Shown: positions 9,574 through 18,124 of the stretch, piece after piece
Numbering within the stretch: the first letter of the stretch is position 1
Layout of the letters: each line of letters starts with the position of its first letter
NCBI GenBank assembly: GCA_024743255.1
Contig: JANSWY010000015.1
Span: 1 to 64,000 of the forward strand
From: a bacterium
Lineage (GTDB): Bacteria; Bacteroidota; Bacteroidia; Cytophagales; Cyclobacteriaceae
Direction of reading: 5' to 3'
DNA: 64,000 bases
Made by a program: the position numbers and the translations under genes
Notes under the pieces: generated by a model
Seen by the model: only the letters and a program-made list of their open reading frames with translations
Told to the model about the DNA's origin: nothing
Databases searched by the model: none

Positions 9574-9741
9574 ATGAAGAAGACATTCAGTTTTTTAGCT
9601 ATAAACCTATTTATTGTATCATCAATTCTTGCACAAGGAGGTCCACCAGAGACCCCAATTGATGGAGGTTTAGGGATATTACTCGTTGCAGGTGCTGCTT
9701 ATGGTATCAAGAAAATCAGAGATAAGCGCAAAGAAGGTTAA
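9574..9741 (+). CDS. Small PID-CTERM sorting-signal protein (55 aa)
   Basis: This short gene encodes MKKTFSFLAINLFIVSSILA as a Sec signal, a tiny Gly/Pro-rich spacer (QGGPPETP), then IDGGLGILLVAGAAYGIKK and a Lys/Arg tail. The Pro-Ile-Asp-Gly-Gly motif followed by a hydrophobic segment and basic residues is the PID-CTERM protein-sorting pattern known in Bacteroidota. Almost nothing remains between the two hydrophobic segments, so the mature peptide would be about ten residues plus a membrane anchor. It has its own strong terminator and no same-operon partner. The function of these minimal proteins is unknown to me. Confidence 0.8.
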   Translation: MKKTFSFLAINLFIVSSILAQGGPPETPIDGGLGILLVAGAAYGIKKIRDKRKEG

Positions 9742-9764
9742 TGTGTGCGACGCTATCAATCTGG

Positions 9765-9798
9765 AAAGCGATTCATTAACTGAATCGCTTTTTTTTTA
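9765..9798 (+). terminator. Rho-independent terminator after the PID-CTERM gene
   Basis: An 11-bp stem (AAAGCGATTCA 9765-9775 with TGAATCGCTTT 9781-9791), a 5-nt loop and a run of nine T lie 24 nt after the stop. A terminator this strong supports the small upstream gene being expressed. Confidence 0.95.
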
Positions 9799-10091
9799 TT
9801 ATTTTCAATTTATATCTGTCATTTTCTAAAGTCTTTCAAAAATTTTCAACCACCACTTTTAACGGTTCGTCATCCTGAAGCTCTTGTTGATCAAGAGAAT
9901 TGTGAATTCAAAAATGCTCCAAATATCTTCGAATCGACTTTAAGATTTATCTAGCCAACGCTTCCGGAGTATACGGCCAACTATTCCGATTTTAGATTTG
10001 ATGCATCATCTATAACAGAAGCTTTCAAATCAAGAAGTCATTGAAACTCAATTATTTAAATTTTTAACCGTTTAACACACCATTTTCAACT
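9799..10091. other. Intergenic stretch with one candidate promoter element
   Basis: No coding sequence is supported here. TAGATTTG at 9993-10000 fits the -7 consensus and would give a leader of about 85 nt for the lipoprotein gene at 10092. No -33 element, RNA gene or repeat is evident. Confidence 0.4.
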
Positions 10092-12041
10092 ATGAAAAAT
10101 GTAACCAAACTTTTTTCGTTACTAGCTATGACTTTTGCTGTACTTTTTACAGCCTGTGACCCCCAAGAGAGCGAACCAACACAACCTACCGAAAACGGCG
10201 AAGCTACTATTGGAATTTCTGCAGTAATGGAAGCCGCTTTCTCTCAAGCTATCACTGGTGGAAGAGAAGATGCAGAGTCTACAATTACTGGAACAATGAC
10301 CGCTACCAACCTTGATTCCGGAGATGAGCAAGTTTTTGATTGGTATGCAGTAATCGATGAAGATGCTTTTACTGTTGAATCAACTAAAACGATTGTTCTC
10401 GTTCCCGGTAATTATGATTTTGACTTAGTGCTAAGTGACGGAACGCACTCCTACGCAGGACAGGCTTTACTTGAGACTGTTTCTGAGGGAGAAAACACGA
10501 TCGATCTTACTTTGAAACCAGTATTCGGTGATGTAGATGTTGATTTTACTATTCAGGAATCTGCAAACCTTAAGTTCAGCTATCCAGTAGAAGATATCTC
10601 AGAATTGGATAATCCAATCATAGGTATCAGCATTGATGGAGGTGCTGAGATGGTTTATGCTTTGAATCCAAACACTGGTTTCTCTGATACGTGGATTAAT
10701 GTTTCTTTTGGAAGCCACACATTCGTTTTAACACTTTCTGATGGTGGAACCCTTGTTGGAAGATCAATTCCTTCTCAGGAAACAGTAAATGTTCAGAGAA
10801 ACACGAACATCGCCATGGATATCGTACCTCTTTACGGAGAAGTTGCTTTCGACTTAGATCTTGAAGGTGGAGAGCTTACTTTCAACTTTGAGTTACCATT
10901 CGCAGTAGCAGACGAGGTTGGAGGTGCAAGCAATCTTCAGACAGTTTTCAGAATGACTAGTACAGTAAACGGAAACCAGGAAGTAAATCTTAATTTCGTT
11001 GATCAGGGAGATGTTATTGATGCAACTCACACTTTCACAAACTTCAGATATGATATTGTAAACCTTGCTTTAGTATTCATCGATGCAACAACTGGTGACG
11101 AAGTAGGATACGCAACTTACAGTGGATTAGCTCTAGGAAATGCTGATCAAAATATCACACTTGAGATCGATCTAAGAAGAAGAGCTCTAATTACTGGAAA
11201 TGTACTTGCTGTAGTAGGCGTAAATGTATTTGATCAAAATAATGCTGCCGTACCAGGTGCAGATGTATTCATCGATGGAGAATTTGTAGGGATTACTGGC
11301 AGTGGAACATTCGGAACTGCTGGTTACTTGAAATTGTACCTTAAACAAGGGGACTACACAGTGACAGCTGTTAATCCTGTAGATGGATACTTTGGTGAAG
11401 AGTCACTTTCCGTTGCTCCTCTGGATGTTACCAACATTGACATTATTCTAGATACAGAACCAATGACATTAGGTATGGGTCTGTTAAATAGAGATGGATT
11501 CTATGGTTACCAAGGATCTGCTTCTACTCAATTCACTGGAATAGTAGATTCTGAGTTCTCTACAGTAGATGTAGTAGGTGATTTTGAAGATTTAAATCAA
11601 CTATTACAGTACAGAGCATTAGTTCTTGATTTACCAAGCAATGGTTCATTTACTTTAAGTGCTTCTGAAATGAGCAATATCCAATCTTATGTTGCCTCAG
11701 GTGGTAAAGTATTGGTTATTGGTGATCAGACTTACTTCCAGGGATGGAACGAATCGATTGCGGTTCTTGTAGGAGGAACTTACGTGCATCAAAACACTCA
11801 GGGAGCAATTAGCAGAGTGAATGTTGTTCCTGGTTTAAATGCGAATGCTGCTACGTTATCTGTAGCAGGTGCTACTAAAATCACTGGTGGAGGTACTGTA
11901 TTGTACGGAACTGGTGAGGTAGTTCTTTGGGGAGATAAATTATTAACTCAAATGGATGTAGACATCACAAGAGACGGGTTTATAGCTCAACAACAAAATG
12001 CGATTTATACACAAGATGTAATCACTTGGTTGAATAACTAA
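10092..12041 (+). CDS. Large secreted lipoprotein of repeated beta modules with a C-terminal GATase1-like domain
   Basis: The 649-residue protein has a lipoprotein signal (FTAC, Cys22). Three Ig-like beta modules follow, whose ends resemble each other (VFGDVDVDF near residue 147, LYGEVAFDL near 253, then LRRRALITG near 365). Next is a carboxypeptidase-regulatory/PEGA-like module (PGADVFIDGEFVG, about 390-460). The last 180 residues look like a class I glutamine-amidotransferase-like fold (ALVLDLPSNG, YVASGGKVLVIGD), but no catalytic Cys is visible. I do not recognise a named family. An extracellular structural or carbohydrate-contacting role is possible but unproven. It is monocistronic, with a terminator close behind. 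Confidence 0.85.
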   Translation: MKNVTKLFSLLAMTFAVLFTACDPQESEPTQPTENGEATIGISAVMEAAFSQAITGGREDAESTITGTMTATNLDSGDEQVFDWYAVIDEDAFTVESTKTIVLVPGNYDFDLVLSDGTHSYAGQALLETVSEGENTIDLTLKPVFGDVDVDFTIQESANLKFSYPVEDISELDNPIIGISIDGGAEMVYALNPNTGFSDTWINVSFGSHTFVLTLSDGGTLVGRSIPSQETVNVQRNTNIAMDIVPLYGEVAFDLDLEGGELTFNFELPFAVADEVGGASNLQTVFRMTSTVNGNQEVNLNFVDQGDVIDATHTFTNFRYDIVNLALVFIDATTGDEVGYATYSGLALGNADQNITLEIDLRRRALITGNVLAVVGVNVFDQNNAAVPGADVFIDGEFVGITGSGTFGTAGYLKLYLKQGDYTVTAVNPVDGYFGEESLSVAPLDVTNIDIILDTEPMTLGMGLLNRDGFYGYQGSASTQFTGIVDSEFSTVDVVGDFEDLNQLLQYRALVLDLPSNGSFTLSASEMSNIQSYVASGGKVLVIGDQTYFQGWNESIAVLVGGTYVHQNTQGAISRVNVVPGLNANAATLSVAGATKITGGGTVLYGTGEVVLWGDKLLTQMDVDITRDGFIAQQQNAIYTQDVITWLNN

Positions 12042-12062
12042 TATACTTCTTCATATTACGAC

Positions 12063-12094
12063 AAAGGTCACTCAGTTCTGAGTGGCCTTTTTTT
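12063..12094 (+). terminator. Rho-independent terminator after the large lipoprotein
   Basis: A 13-bp stem with one G.T pair (AAAGGTCACTCAG 12063-12075 with CTGAGTGGCCTTT 12078-12090) is followed by a T run, 22 nt past the stop. Confidence 0.92.
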
Positions 12095-12361
12095 GTTATT
12101 GACCACCTACTAATCCAAGCATTTATGAAATCATGACGAATTTACAATTCGTGAGTACTGGAGTAATGGGATTCCGGATATTTCCTACGTATCACTCCAG
12201 AAATTCCGGAAGGACGTCAAGCATTTTACGTCTATGCAAGTAACTGTTAACCGACAACTGACAACAGCCTTTACAAGCACTAAAGCTGCTGCTCCACTCA
12301 AATTACCTCAAACTCTCGCACTAATAAACTCGCAACCCGTAAACCCGCAACTTGCTAAAAC
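12095..12361. other. Gene-free intergenic stretch between convergent genes
   Basis: The 403-bp space between convergent genes holds only their two terminators and this segment. A short inverted repeat ACGAATT-TAC-AATTCGT lies at 12137-12153. An open frame of 85 codons (12129-12386) lacks an early start codon and runs through the nrdA terminator, so it is not called. Confidence 0.6.
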
Positions 12362-12395
12362 AAAAAGGAGCTACCCAAATTCATGAGTAACTCCT
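12362..12395 (-). terminator. Rho-independent terminator of nrdBA
   Basis: A 9-bp stem with one mismatch (AGGAGCTAC 12366-12374 with GTAACTCCT 12387-12395) is followed on the minus strand by five U. It lies 50 nt past the nrdA stop. Confidence 0.75.
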
Positions 12396-12444
12396 AGAGT
12401 GTATTAAAAAAACGCAGATTACAAACTTTTATACAAAAGTATCT

Positions 12445-14901
12445 TTAGCTACCGCACATCTCACATCCCTCCGGATCGTCTAAAGAACATTGCATTGCTG
12501 ATTGGTTTTGCTGTCTTTCAGCTTCCAGCTCAGCAGCTGTTTTTGGCTTTTCTCTTTGCACTACTGTACCTCCCTGAGTTGTAGTAGTTGCTCCTGCTTC
12601 TACTAGTTCCTCTTTAGGCTGAACTGCTTCTTCTTTTGCAACAGTAAACTTGATTGCATCTGCAGCAGCTTTTGTTCTTAAGTAGTACATACCAGTCTTA
12701 AGACCTTTTTTCCATGCATAGAAGTGCATTGAGGTCATTTTACCGAAGTTGGCATCCTGTAAGTGGATATTCATACTCTGGCTCTGGCATATGTAAGCCC
12801 CTCTGTCAGCCGCCATGTCAATAACAGCTTTCTGAGAAATCTCCCATACAGTCTTGTAGATATCCTTGATATTCTGAGGGATCTCAGGAATAGCCTGGAT
12901 AGATCCATTAGCCTGCATGATTCTGTTCTTCATTGTATCATCCCACAAGTTAAGCTTGATAAGGTCTTTCATTAAGTGCTTGTTCACTACAATGAACTCT
13001 CCAGAAAGTACTCTTCTTGTGTAGATATTAGATGTATATGGCTCAAAACATTCGTTGTTTCCAAGAATTTGAGACGTTGAAGCAGTTGGCATTGGAGCAA
13101 GTAACAACGAGTTTCTTATTCCGTGCTTCTTAACTTTTTGCTTCAGATCATACCAATCCCATCTGTTAGTATCAGGAGTTACACCCCACATATCAAACTG
13201 GAATATACCTTTTGAAGCCGGAGAACCTTTGAATGTAGAATAAGCACCATCTTTCTGAGCGATTTCCATTGATGTTTCCATCGCTGCGAAATAGATTGTT
13301 TCAAAGATCTCAGAGTTTAATTTCTTAGCCTCTTCGCTATCAAACGCCATTCCCATCATGATGAAAGCATCCGCTAATCCCTGAACACCGATACCAATTG
13401 GTCTGTGTCTTAAATTAGAGTTTCTAGCTTCCTTCACTGGGTAATAGTTGATATCAATTACCTTATTAAGGTTTCTTGTTACAACTTTAGTGATATCATA
13501 TAATTTCTGATGATCAAATTTCTTCTCTTCCTGGTTAACAAACATAGAAAGAGCGATTGAAGCAAGGTTACAAACTGCAACTTCGTCTTTAGAAGTGTAC
13601 TCAATGATCTCAGTACATAAGTTACTAGACTTAATAGTACCTAAATTCTTCTGATTCGACTTCTTGTTAGCTGCATCCTTATATAACATGTAAGGAGTAC
13701 CAGTTTCAATTTGAGATTCTAGGATTTCAAACCAAAGATCCTGAGCTTTAACAGTTCTTCTTGCTTTTCCTTCCTTCTCATACTTCTCATATAGCTTCTC
13801 GAAATCATCACCATAAGCCTCATCTAAGCCAGGAGCTTCACTTGGGCTAAATAATGACCAATCACTATTCTCCTCAACTCTCTTCATGAAAAGATCTGGC
13901 ATCCAAAGAGCGTAGAACAAGTCTCTTGCTCTTAATTCTTCTTTACCGTGATTTTTCTTTAGGTCAAGGAAATCAAATATATCAGAGTGCCATGGCTCCA
14001 GGTAAATCGCAAAGCTTCCTTTTCTCTTTCCTCCTCCTTGATCAACATAACGTGCGGTCATGTCAAAGTTCCTAAGCATTGGAACGATCCCGTTAGATGT
14101 ACCATTTGTTCCCTTAATGTAAGAGCCAGTACCTCTGATATTATGTATACTCAATCCAATTCCTCCAGCAGATTGAGAGATTTTAGCACATTGTTTTAAT
14201 GTATCGTAGATACCATCAATACTATCATCCTGCATTGTTAATAAGAAACAAGAAGATAATTGTGGTTTAGGAGTTCCAGCATTAAACAAAGTAGGAGTTG
14301 CATGCGTGAACCACTTTTCAGACATCAGATTATATGTCTCTATAGCTGCATCAATATCCTCTTTGTGGATACCAACAGCTACTCTCATCAACATATGCTG
14401 AGGTCTTTCTACAACTTTGCCATCCAGTTTCATTAGATAAGATCGCTCTAATGTTTTGAAACCGAAGTAGTCGTAGTTAAAGTCTCTTTCGTAATTAACA
14501 GCTGCATCTAAAGTAGCAGCGTGTTCTTTGATGATTCCATAAACATCTGTTGCAACAAGTGAAGCATTTTCACCAGTTTTCTCATCTACATAAGTGTAAA
14601 GTCTTTTCATTGTATTTGAGAAAGACTGACTAGTCACTTTGTGTAGATTAGATATTGCAATTCTTGCAGCAAGTTTTGCAAAATCAGGATGTTTAGTTGT
14701 CATAGAAGCAGCAGTTTCAGCTGCTAGGTTATCTAGATCGGTTGTAGAAACACCATCATACAATCCATCAATAACCTTTTTGGCAATATCAACAGGTTCA
14801 ATAAAGTTTGGGTTTAAACCTGTGCATAGTTTCTCGATACGTGCGGTAATCTTGTCGAATTTTACAGATTCTCGTCTTCCGTCTCTTTTTATTACAAACA
14901 T
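12445..14901 (-). CDS. nrdA: Ribonucleoside-diphosphate reductase, alpha subunit (class Ia)
   Basis: This is the catalytic subunit that reduces ribonucleoside diphosphates to deoxyribonucleotides. The 818-residue protein opens with an ATP-cone (about residues 1-95, starting [18 protein letters not shown]) and continues with the barrel domain, including the SSCFLL and NLCTEI cysteine segments and the [12 protein letters not shown] substrate loop. An unusually long Glu/Thr/Gln-rich linker (about residues 760-805) leads to the redox tail ending CEMCGS. The gene lies 37 nt downstream of nrdB on the same strand and has a terminator after it, so nrdB-nrdA is an operon with the small subunit first. 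Confidence 0.98.
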   Translation of the reverse strand: MFVIKRDGRRESVKFDKITARIEKLCTGLNPNFIEPVDIAKKVIDGLYDGVSTTDLDNLAAETAASMTTKHPDFAKLAARIAISNLHKVTSQSFSNTMKRLYTYVDEKTGENASLVATDVYGIIKEHAATLDAAVNYERDFNYDYFGFKTLERSYLMKLDGKVVERPQHMLMRVAVGIHKEDIDAAIETYNLMSEKWFTHATPTLFNAGTPKPQLSSCFLLTMQDDSIDGIYDTLKQCAKISQSAGGIGLSIHNIRGTGSYIKGTNGTSNGIVPMLRNFDMTARYVDQGGGKRKGSFAIYLEPWHSDIFDFLDLKKNHGKEELRARDLFYALWMPDLFMKRVEENSDWSLFSPSEAPGLDEAYGDDFEKLYEKYEKEGKARRTVKAQDLWFEILESQIETGTPYMLYKDAANKKSNQKNLGTIKSSNLCTEIIEYTSKDEVAVCNLASIALSMFVNQEEKKFDHQKLYDITKVVTRNLNKVIDINYYPVKEARNSNLRHRPIGIGVQGLADAFIMMGMAFDSEEAKKLNSEIFETIYFAAMETSMEIAQKDGAYSTFKGSPASKGIFQFDMWGVTPDTNRWDWYDLKQKVKKHGIRNSLLLAPMPTASTSQILGNNECFEPYTSNIYTRRVLSGEFIVVNKHLMKDLIKLNLWDDTMKNRIMQANGSIQAIPEIPQNIKDIYKTVWEISQKAVIDMAADRGAYICQSQSMNIHLQDANFGKMTSMHFYAWKKGLKTGMYYLRTKAAADAIKFTVAKEEAVQPKEELVEAGATTTTQGGTVVQREKPKTAAELEAERQQNQSAMQCSLDDPEGCEMCGS

Positions 14902-14938
14902 TTAAGCGATCTTATTTAATAGGTTATTTGGGTAATAA

Positions 14939-15928
14939 TTAAAATTCCTCGTCTAATGAAAACTTAGGAGATTCTGACTCATTATTGTTCATTACACCAG
15001 CTTTTTGATATTCCGCAACTCTTTTCTCGAAGAAGTTGGTTTTACCTTGAAGTGATATCATGTCCATAAAGTCAAACGGATTAGTTGCACCGAAAATCTT
15101 AGAACATCCTAGCTCTCCAAGTAGCCTGTCAGCAACAAATTCAATGTACTGACACATCAAATCAGCATTCATTCCGATGAGTTTCACAGGTAATGCATCT
15201 GTAACAAATTCTTTTTCAATTTCTACAGCGTCCTTAATGATAGAATGAATGGTTTCTTCTGGTAGTTTATTAACAATATGGTTATTATACAGCAAGCAAG
15301 CGAAATCGCAGTGTAGTCCTTCATCTCGTGAAATCAGCTCATTACTGAAAGTCAATCCTGGCATCAATCCTCTTTTCTTCATCCAGAAAATTGAACAGAA
15401 GCTACCTGAGAAGAATATACCTTCAACAGCAGCAAATGCGATTAATCTTTCGGCAAAATTCCCTTCATCGATCCATCTTAATGCCCAGTCTGCTTTTTTC
15501 TTCACGCATTCCATAGTCTCAATTGCATGGAAAAGGAAGTCTTTTTGTTTTGGGTCCTTTACATAGGTGTCGATAAGGAGTGAATAAGTTTCACTGTGAA
15601 TGTTCTCAATTGCGATTTGAAAACCATAAAAGAACTTAGCTTCAGTGTACTGCACTTCAGAGACCATGTTTTCCGCAAGGTTCTCGTTCACAATCCCATC
15701 AGAAGCAGCAAAGAATGCTAATACATGAGAAATAAAGTGACGCTCACCATCCGACAAATTTGACCAGTCTTTCAAGTCCTGACTTAAATCGATTTCTTCA
15801 GCTGTCCAAAAGCTAGCTTCAGCTTTTTTATAGAACTGCCAGATATCGTCGTGTTGAATTGGAAATAATACAAACCGATCTTTATTCTCTTTTAAGATGG
15901 GCTCTTCCAGTTTGGTCATGTCGCTCAT
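14939..15928 (-). CDS. nrdB: Ribonucleoside-diphosphate reductase, beta subunit
   Basis: This 329-residue ferritin-like subunit supplies the tyrosyl radical and di-metal site for NrdA. Recognisable elements are the N-terminal [11 protein letters not shown] segment, the metal-ligand region around [11 protein letters not shown], and [12 protein letters not shown] carrying later ligands. The protein ends LDEEF, a plausible tail for binding the alpha subunit. ATG at 15928 is used; a second ATG three codons later (15919) is possible. It is the promoter-proximal gene of the operon. The 424-bp upstream gap contains a short palindrome and two DnaA-box-like sequences. Confidence 0.97.
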   Translation of the reverse strand: MSDMTKLEEPILKENKDRFVLFPIQHDDIWQFYKKAEASFWTAEEIDLSQDLKDWSNLSDGERHFISHVLAFFAASDGIVNENLAENMVSEVQYTEAKFFYGFQIAIENIHSETYSLLIDTYVKDPKQKDFLFHAIETMECVKKKADWALRWIDEGNFAERLIAFAAVEGIFFSGSFCSIFWMKKRGLMPGLTFSNELISRDEGLHCDFACLLYNNHIVNKLPEETIHSIIKDAVEIEKEFVTDALPVKLIGMNADLMCQYIEFVADRLLGELGCSKIFGATNPFDFMDMISLQGKTNFFEKRVAEYQKAGVMNNNESESPKFSLDEEF

Positions 15929-16352
15929 AGTGCTTTACAGTGTTTCGTTCGTTCTTTAATAGTTTCGTTCTTTTTAAAAGAGTCAAAAAAAGTCTTGAAC
16001 TGCTCAGAGAAAAAGCAGTCAATTAACTTCTATTAAATCTTTTGTTTTGGAATTTGGTTGGCTCTTTAATTGAGAAAAATCGAAAGCTCCAACTTTGTTC
16101 CGAGTGGTGTTTATATTCCCTCGCCGTGTTTACAAATGTGAAGAAATCATGAATAAAAACCAAGTAGGGAAATGGGTGGCAGAGTAGTCCATAAAATCAG
16201 TTATAAATTACTGTTATACAGTGTTTTATATTGAAATATTTAATTTGTAATTGTGCCTAAAAACGCAGGAAAAGAGGATTGGAAATTTTATAAAAAGTTT
16301 TCCACAGAATCAAGCACTATCCACAAGCAGATGTTATTAAATCAGCAGCAAA
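15929..16352. other. Intergenic regulatory stretch upstream of nrdB
   Basis: No gene is supported in these 424 bp. Seen: a stem-forming pair ACTGCT...AGCAGT near 15993-16019 within the nrdB leader, the palindrome ACTGT-TAT-ACAGT at 16210-16222, and two DnaA-box-like 9-mers at 16298-16325. No TAnnTTTG element in the nrdB direction was found. Confidence 0.5.
16298..16325 (+). promoter_or_regulatory. Pair of DnaA-box-like sequences
   Basis: TTTTCCACA (16298-16306) and CTATCCACA (16317-16325) each differ at one position from the DnaA box TTATCCACA. They are on the same strand and 19 nt apart, close to two helical turns. DnaA is known to act on nrdAB in E. coli; here the distance to nrdB (about 370 nt) makes a regulatory role uncertain. 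Confidence 0.3.
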
Positions 16353-16859
16353 TCAAGAACCCCCAAGCAGTCGATCTTTGAGTTGGTTTGGTAGATACTC
16401 TATGTGTGGTTGGTCGTTTTCAGTGAACCATTCAGAGGGTCCATAGAAAGTGGTATTTGAGATTGGATCAGAGAATTTTGCGTAGATACCAGAGCGGGTA
16501 CGGTTGGATAAAGCGGCTGAAACTGAGCTTCTTACTTTTTGCTTGTCTAGTTCTGGCTCTTTCTCCATGATGAAATCAACAATTTCACCAGAAGTCATGA
16601 TTTTCCCCTTGTAGCCCTCATAATAAGCGATTTTCCTGGACCAGGACCATTCAATTTGATAAGCATTTGTGTTCCAGTTTATCTGAGGATAAGTATTTCC
16701 ATCTTTAAATATGGGCATACTGGTAAGCGCACTGATGTGATTATCAATTTCCTGAATCTCTTTTTTAAACTCCTCTATTTTAGCTTCCAGAAGCTGCTTT
16801 TTCTCGGATAAAGCCTTGAGATACAGGTCGGCGTACTTTTCTGGAACGTTTATTTTCAT
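16353..16859 (-). CDS. Hypothetical protein with coiled-coil and winged-helix-like region
   Basis: I do not recognise this 168-residue protein. Residues 5-48 are rich in Lys, Glu and Leu and look like a coiled coil (LYLKALSEKKQLLEAKIEEF). Residues 85-145 look like a winged-helix fold: a KIMTSGEIVDFI segment, a VRSSVSAALSNRT helix and a final strand YAKF...FYGPSEWF. This resembles the HTH used at the ends of restriction and chromatin-associated proteins, so DNA binding is a fair guess. There is no signal peptide. It is a single gene with no operon partner, flanked on both sides by CAAGC-rich DNA. Confidence 0.75.
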   Translation of the reverse strand: MKINVPEKYADLYLKALSEKKQLLEAKIEEFKKEIQEIDNHISALTSMPIFKDGNTYPQINWNTNAYQIEWSWSRKIAYYEGYKGKIMTSGEIVDFIMEKEPELDKQKVRSSVSAALSNRTRSGIYAKFSDPISNTTFYGPSEWFTENDQPHIEYLPNQLKDRLLGGS

Positions 16860-16896
16860 ATGAATTATTAAGGATAGCTAATCGCTTTACAAAAAT

Positions 16897-16950
16897 CAAG
16901 CAGGTCAAGCAATATAAGCAAGCAAAGCAAGCGATTTTCTATTTTCAAGC
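16897..16950. repeat. Cluster of five CAAGC pentamers
   Basis: CAAGC occurs at 16897, 16906, 16919, 16928 and 16946, partly with a 9-nt period, just upstream of the hypothetical gene ending at 16859. More copies lie just beyond the other end of that gene. It could be a binding-site cluster or simple slippage; there is no direct support for either. Confidence 0.4.
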
Positions 16951-17030
16951 GCAATTTTCTCTATCATGCTCCTATATTATATAGTAACATTTGCATAATG
17001 TAAATTCTTACGATTTCTTACTAGCAGATG

Positions 17031-17061
17031 TTTGCTTTTCAAAATGATTGTTCTATCTTTG
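17031..17061 (+). promoter_or_regulatory. Promoter of rplU-rpmA
   Basis: TTTG (17031-17034), exactly 19 nt, then TATCTTTG (17054-17061) is a full match to the Bacteroidota TTTG-N19-TAnnTTTG promoter. The leader to the ATG at 17088 would be about 20 nt. Confidence 0.9.
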
Positions 17062-17087
17062 CAGTCCTTTTAAAAATTGTATCAAAG

Positions 17088-17396
17088 ATGTACGCAATAG
17101 TAGACATAGCAGGAAGTCAGTTCAAAGTGGAGAAAGACCAGTTTGTGTACGCTCCTAAATTAGAGGGCGAAGAAGGTACGGAAGTTACTTTTGACAATGT
17201 ACTCCTTGTTGATAATGACGGTAAGGTAAAAATCGGTACACCTAGCGTAAAAGGCGCCAAAGTTACTGGTAAGATTTTGTCTCACGGTAAGGGAGATAAA
17301 GTTATTGTATTCAAGAAGAAAAGAAGAAAAGGATACAAAAAGAAGAACGGTCACAGACAGCACTTCACTAAAGTATTAATCGAAGACATTAAATAA
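17088..17396 (+). CDS. rplU: 50S ribosomal protein L21
   Basis: This is a structural protein of the large ribosomal subunit that contacts 23S rRNA. The 102-residue product begins MYAIVDIAGSQFKVEKDQ, the normal L21 N-terminus, and ends with the basic segment KKKRRKGYKKKNGHRQ typical of the family. An in-frame ATG at 17028 is rejected because it precedes the promoter -7 element (17054-17061). rpmA follows after 9 nt and the two share one terminator, the usual bacterial arrangement. Confidence 0.98.
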   Translation: MYAIVDIAGSQFKVEKDQFVYAPKLEGEEGTEVTFDNVLLVDNDGKVKIGTPSVKGAKVTGKILSHGKGDKVIVFKKKRRKGYKKKNGHRQHFTKVLIEDIK

Positions 17397-17405
17397 TAAA
17401 TTACC

Positions 17406-17663
17406 ATGGCACATAAGAAAGGAGTCGGTAGTTCGAAAAACGGAAGAGAGTCAGAAAGTAAAAGACTTGGTGTTAAGATTTACGGAGGACAAGCTGCAAT
17501 TGCAGGAAATATCCTTGTAAGACAAAGAGGTACTCAACATCACCCAGGTGCAAACGTGGGTATGGGTAAAGACCACACTTTGTTTGCTTTGACTGATGGA
17601 GTTGTAACCTTCACAAAAGGTAGAAAAAACAGATCTTACGTTTCTATAGAGCCAGTTCAATAA
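17406..17663 (+). CDS. rpmA: 50S ribosomal protein L27
   Basis: The 85-residue L27 protein reaches the peptidyl-transferase centre through its N-terminal tail. The N-terminus [20 protein letters not shown] is the processed-type form without the Firmicutes leader extension. The core [25 protein letters not shown] is standard, shown here only to fix the family. It is the second gene of the L21-L27 operon, with a strong terminator 32 nt after the stop. Confidence 0.98.
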   Translation: MAHKKGVGSSKNGRESESKRLGVKIYGGQAAIAGNILVRQRGTQHHPGANVGMGKDHTLFALTDGVVTFTKGRKNRSYVSIEPVQ

Positions 17664-17694
17664 GGCTTTAAAAAAACAATAATATTATCAATAA

Positions 17695-17723
17695 GCCATA
17701 ACGGTGTGCCGTTATGGTTTTTT
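17695..17723 (+). terminator. Rho-independent terminator of rplU-rpmA
   Basis: A 9-bp perfect stem (CCATAACGG 17696-17704 with CCGTTATGG 17709-17717), a TGTG loop and six T form a textbook intrinsic terminator. Confidence 0.97.
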
Positions 17724-18124
17724 GTGTTTATATACAATTCTAAATTTTCCCTTAGATTTCCCCCGTCTAAATCGTTATATCTAATACACCGTCTAACCGT
17801 TGTAAGTAATAATCAAGACGTTAGCGCAACGTATAATCTCTCATTTTGTTCAGATTTTGTTTAACTTTTATTTGACAAATCAACTTTTTTTTCAGCAAAC
17901 AATATTTGGCGGCACTTAAACTGGGTTGGGTTTCCTCTCTATTTATTTGGATAATTATGCTATTTCAGTAATTACCTATTGAAATATTCCGAATATTCCA
18001 TTTTTTATTCTTTTTCAAGCGCGCTCTACAATTAACAAAATGTTAACGCCAAACTTTTATTTTTTACGGAATATTATAAAATTCGGATTGACATATTATT
18101 TACAGACAACCTAATATTTAAACT
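17724..18124. other. 400-bp leader region of the first SusC gene
   Basis: No gene is supported. The octamer CCGTCTAA occurs twice (17762-17769 and 17790-17797). AATATTCC occurs at 17983-17990 and 17992-17999 and, inverted, at 18068-18075. These may be regulator sites or part of a long 5' leader. No clean TAnnTTTG element was found. Confidence 0.4.

Noticed and set aside
12129-12386. Open frame of 85 codons between the large lipoprotein gene and nrdA
   Set aside because: It has no start codon in its first 35 codons, runs through the nrdA terminator hairpin, and its composition looks non-coding. It could be a gene remnant but nothing supports that.
16897-16950. CAAGC cluster as a CRISPR or tandem-repeat array
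   Set aside because: Units are only 5 nt long with irregular spacing and no spacers; no cas genes are present.
17028-17087. Upstream in-frame ATG extension of rplU
   Set aside because: It would begin before the transcription start implied by TATCTTTG at 17054-17061, and L21 normally starts at MYAIV.
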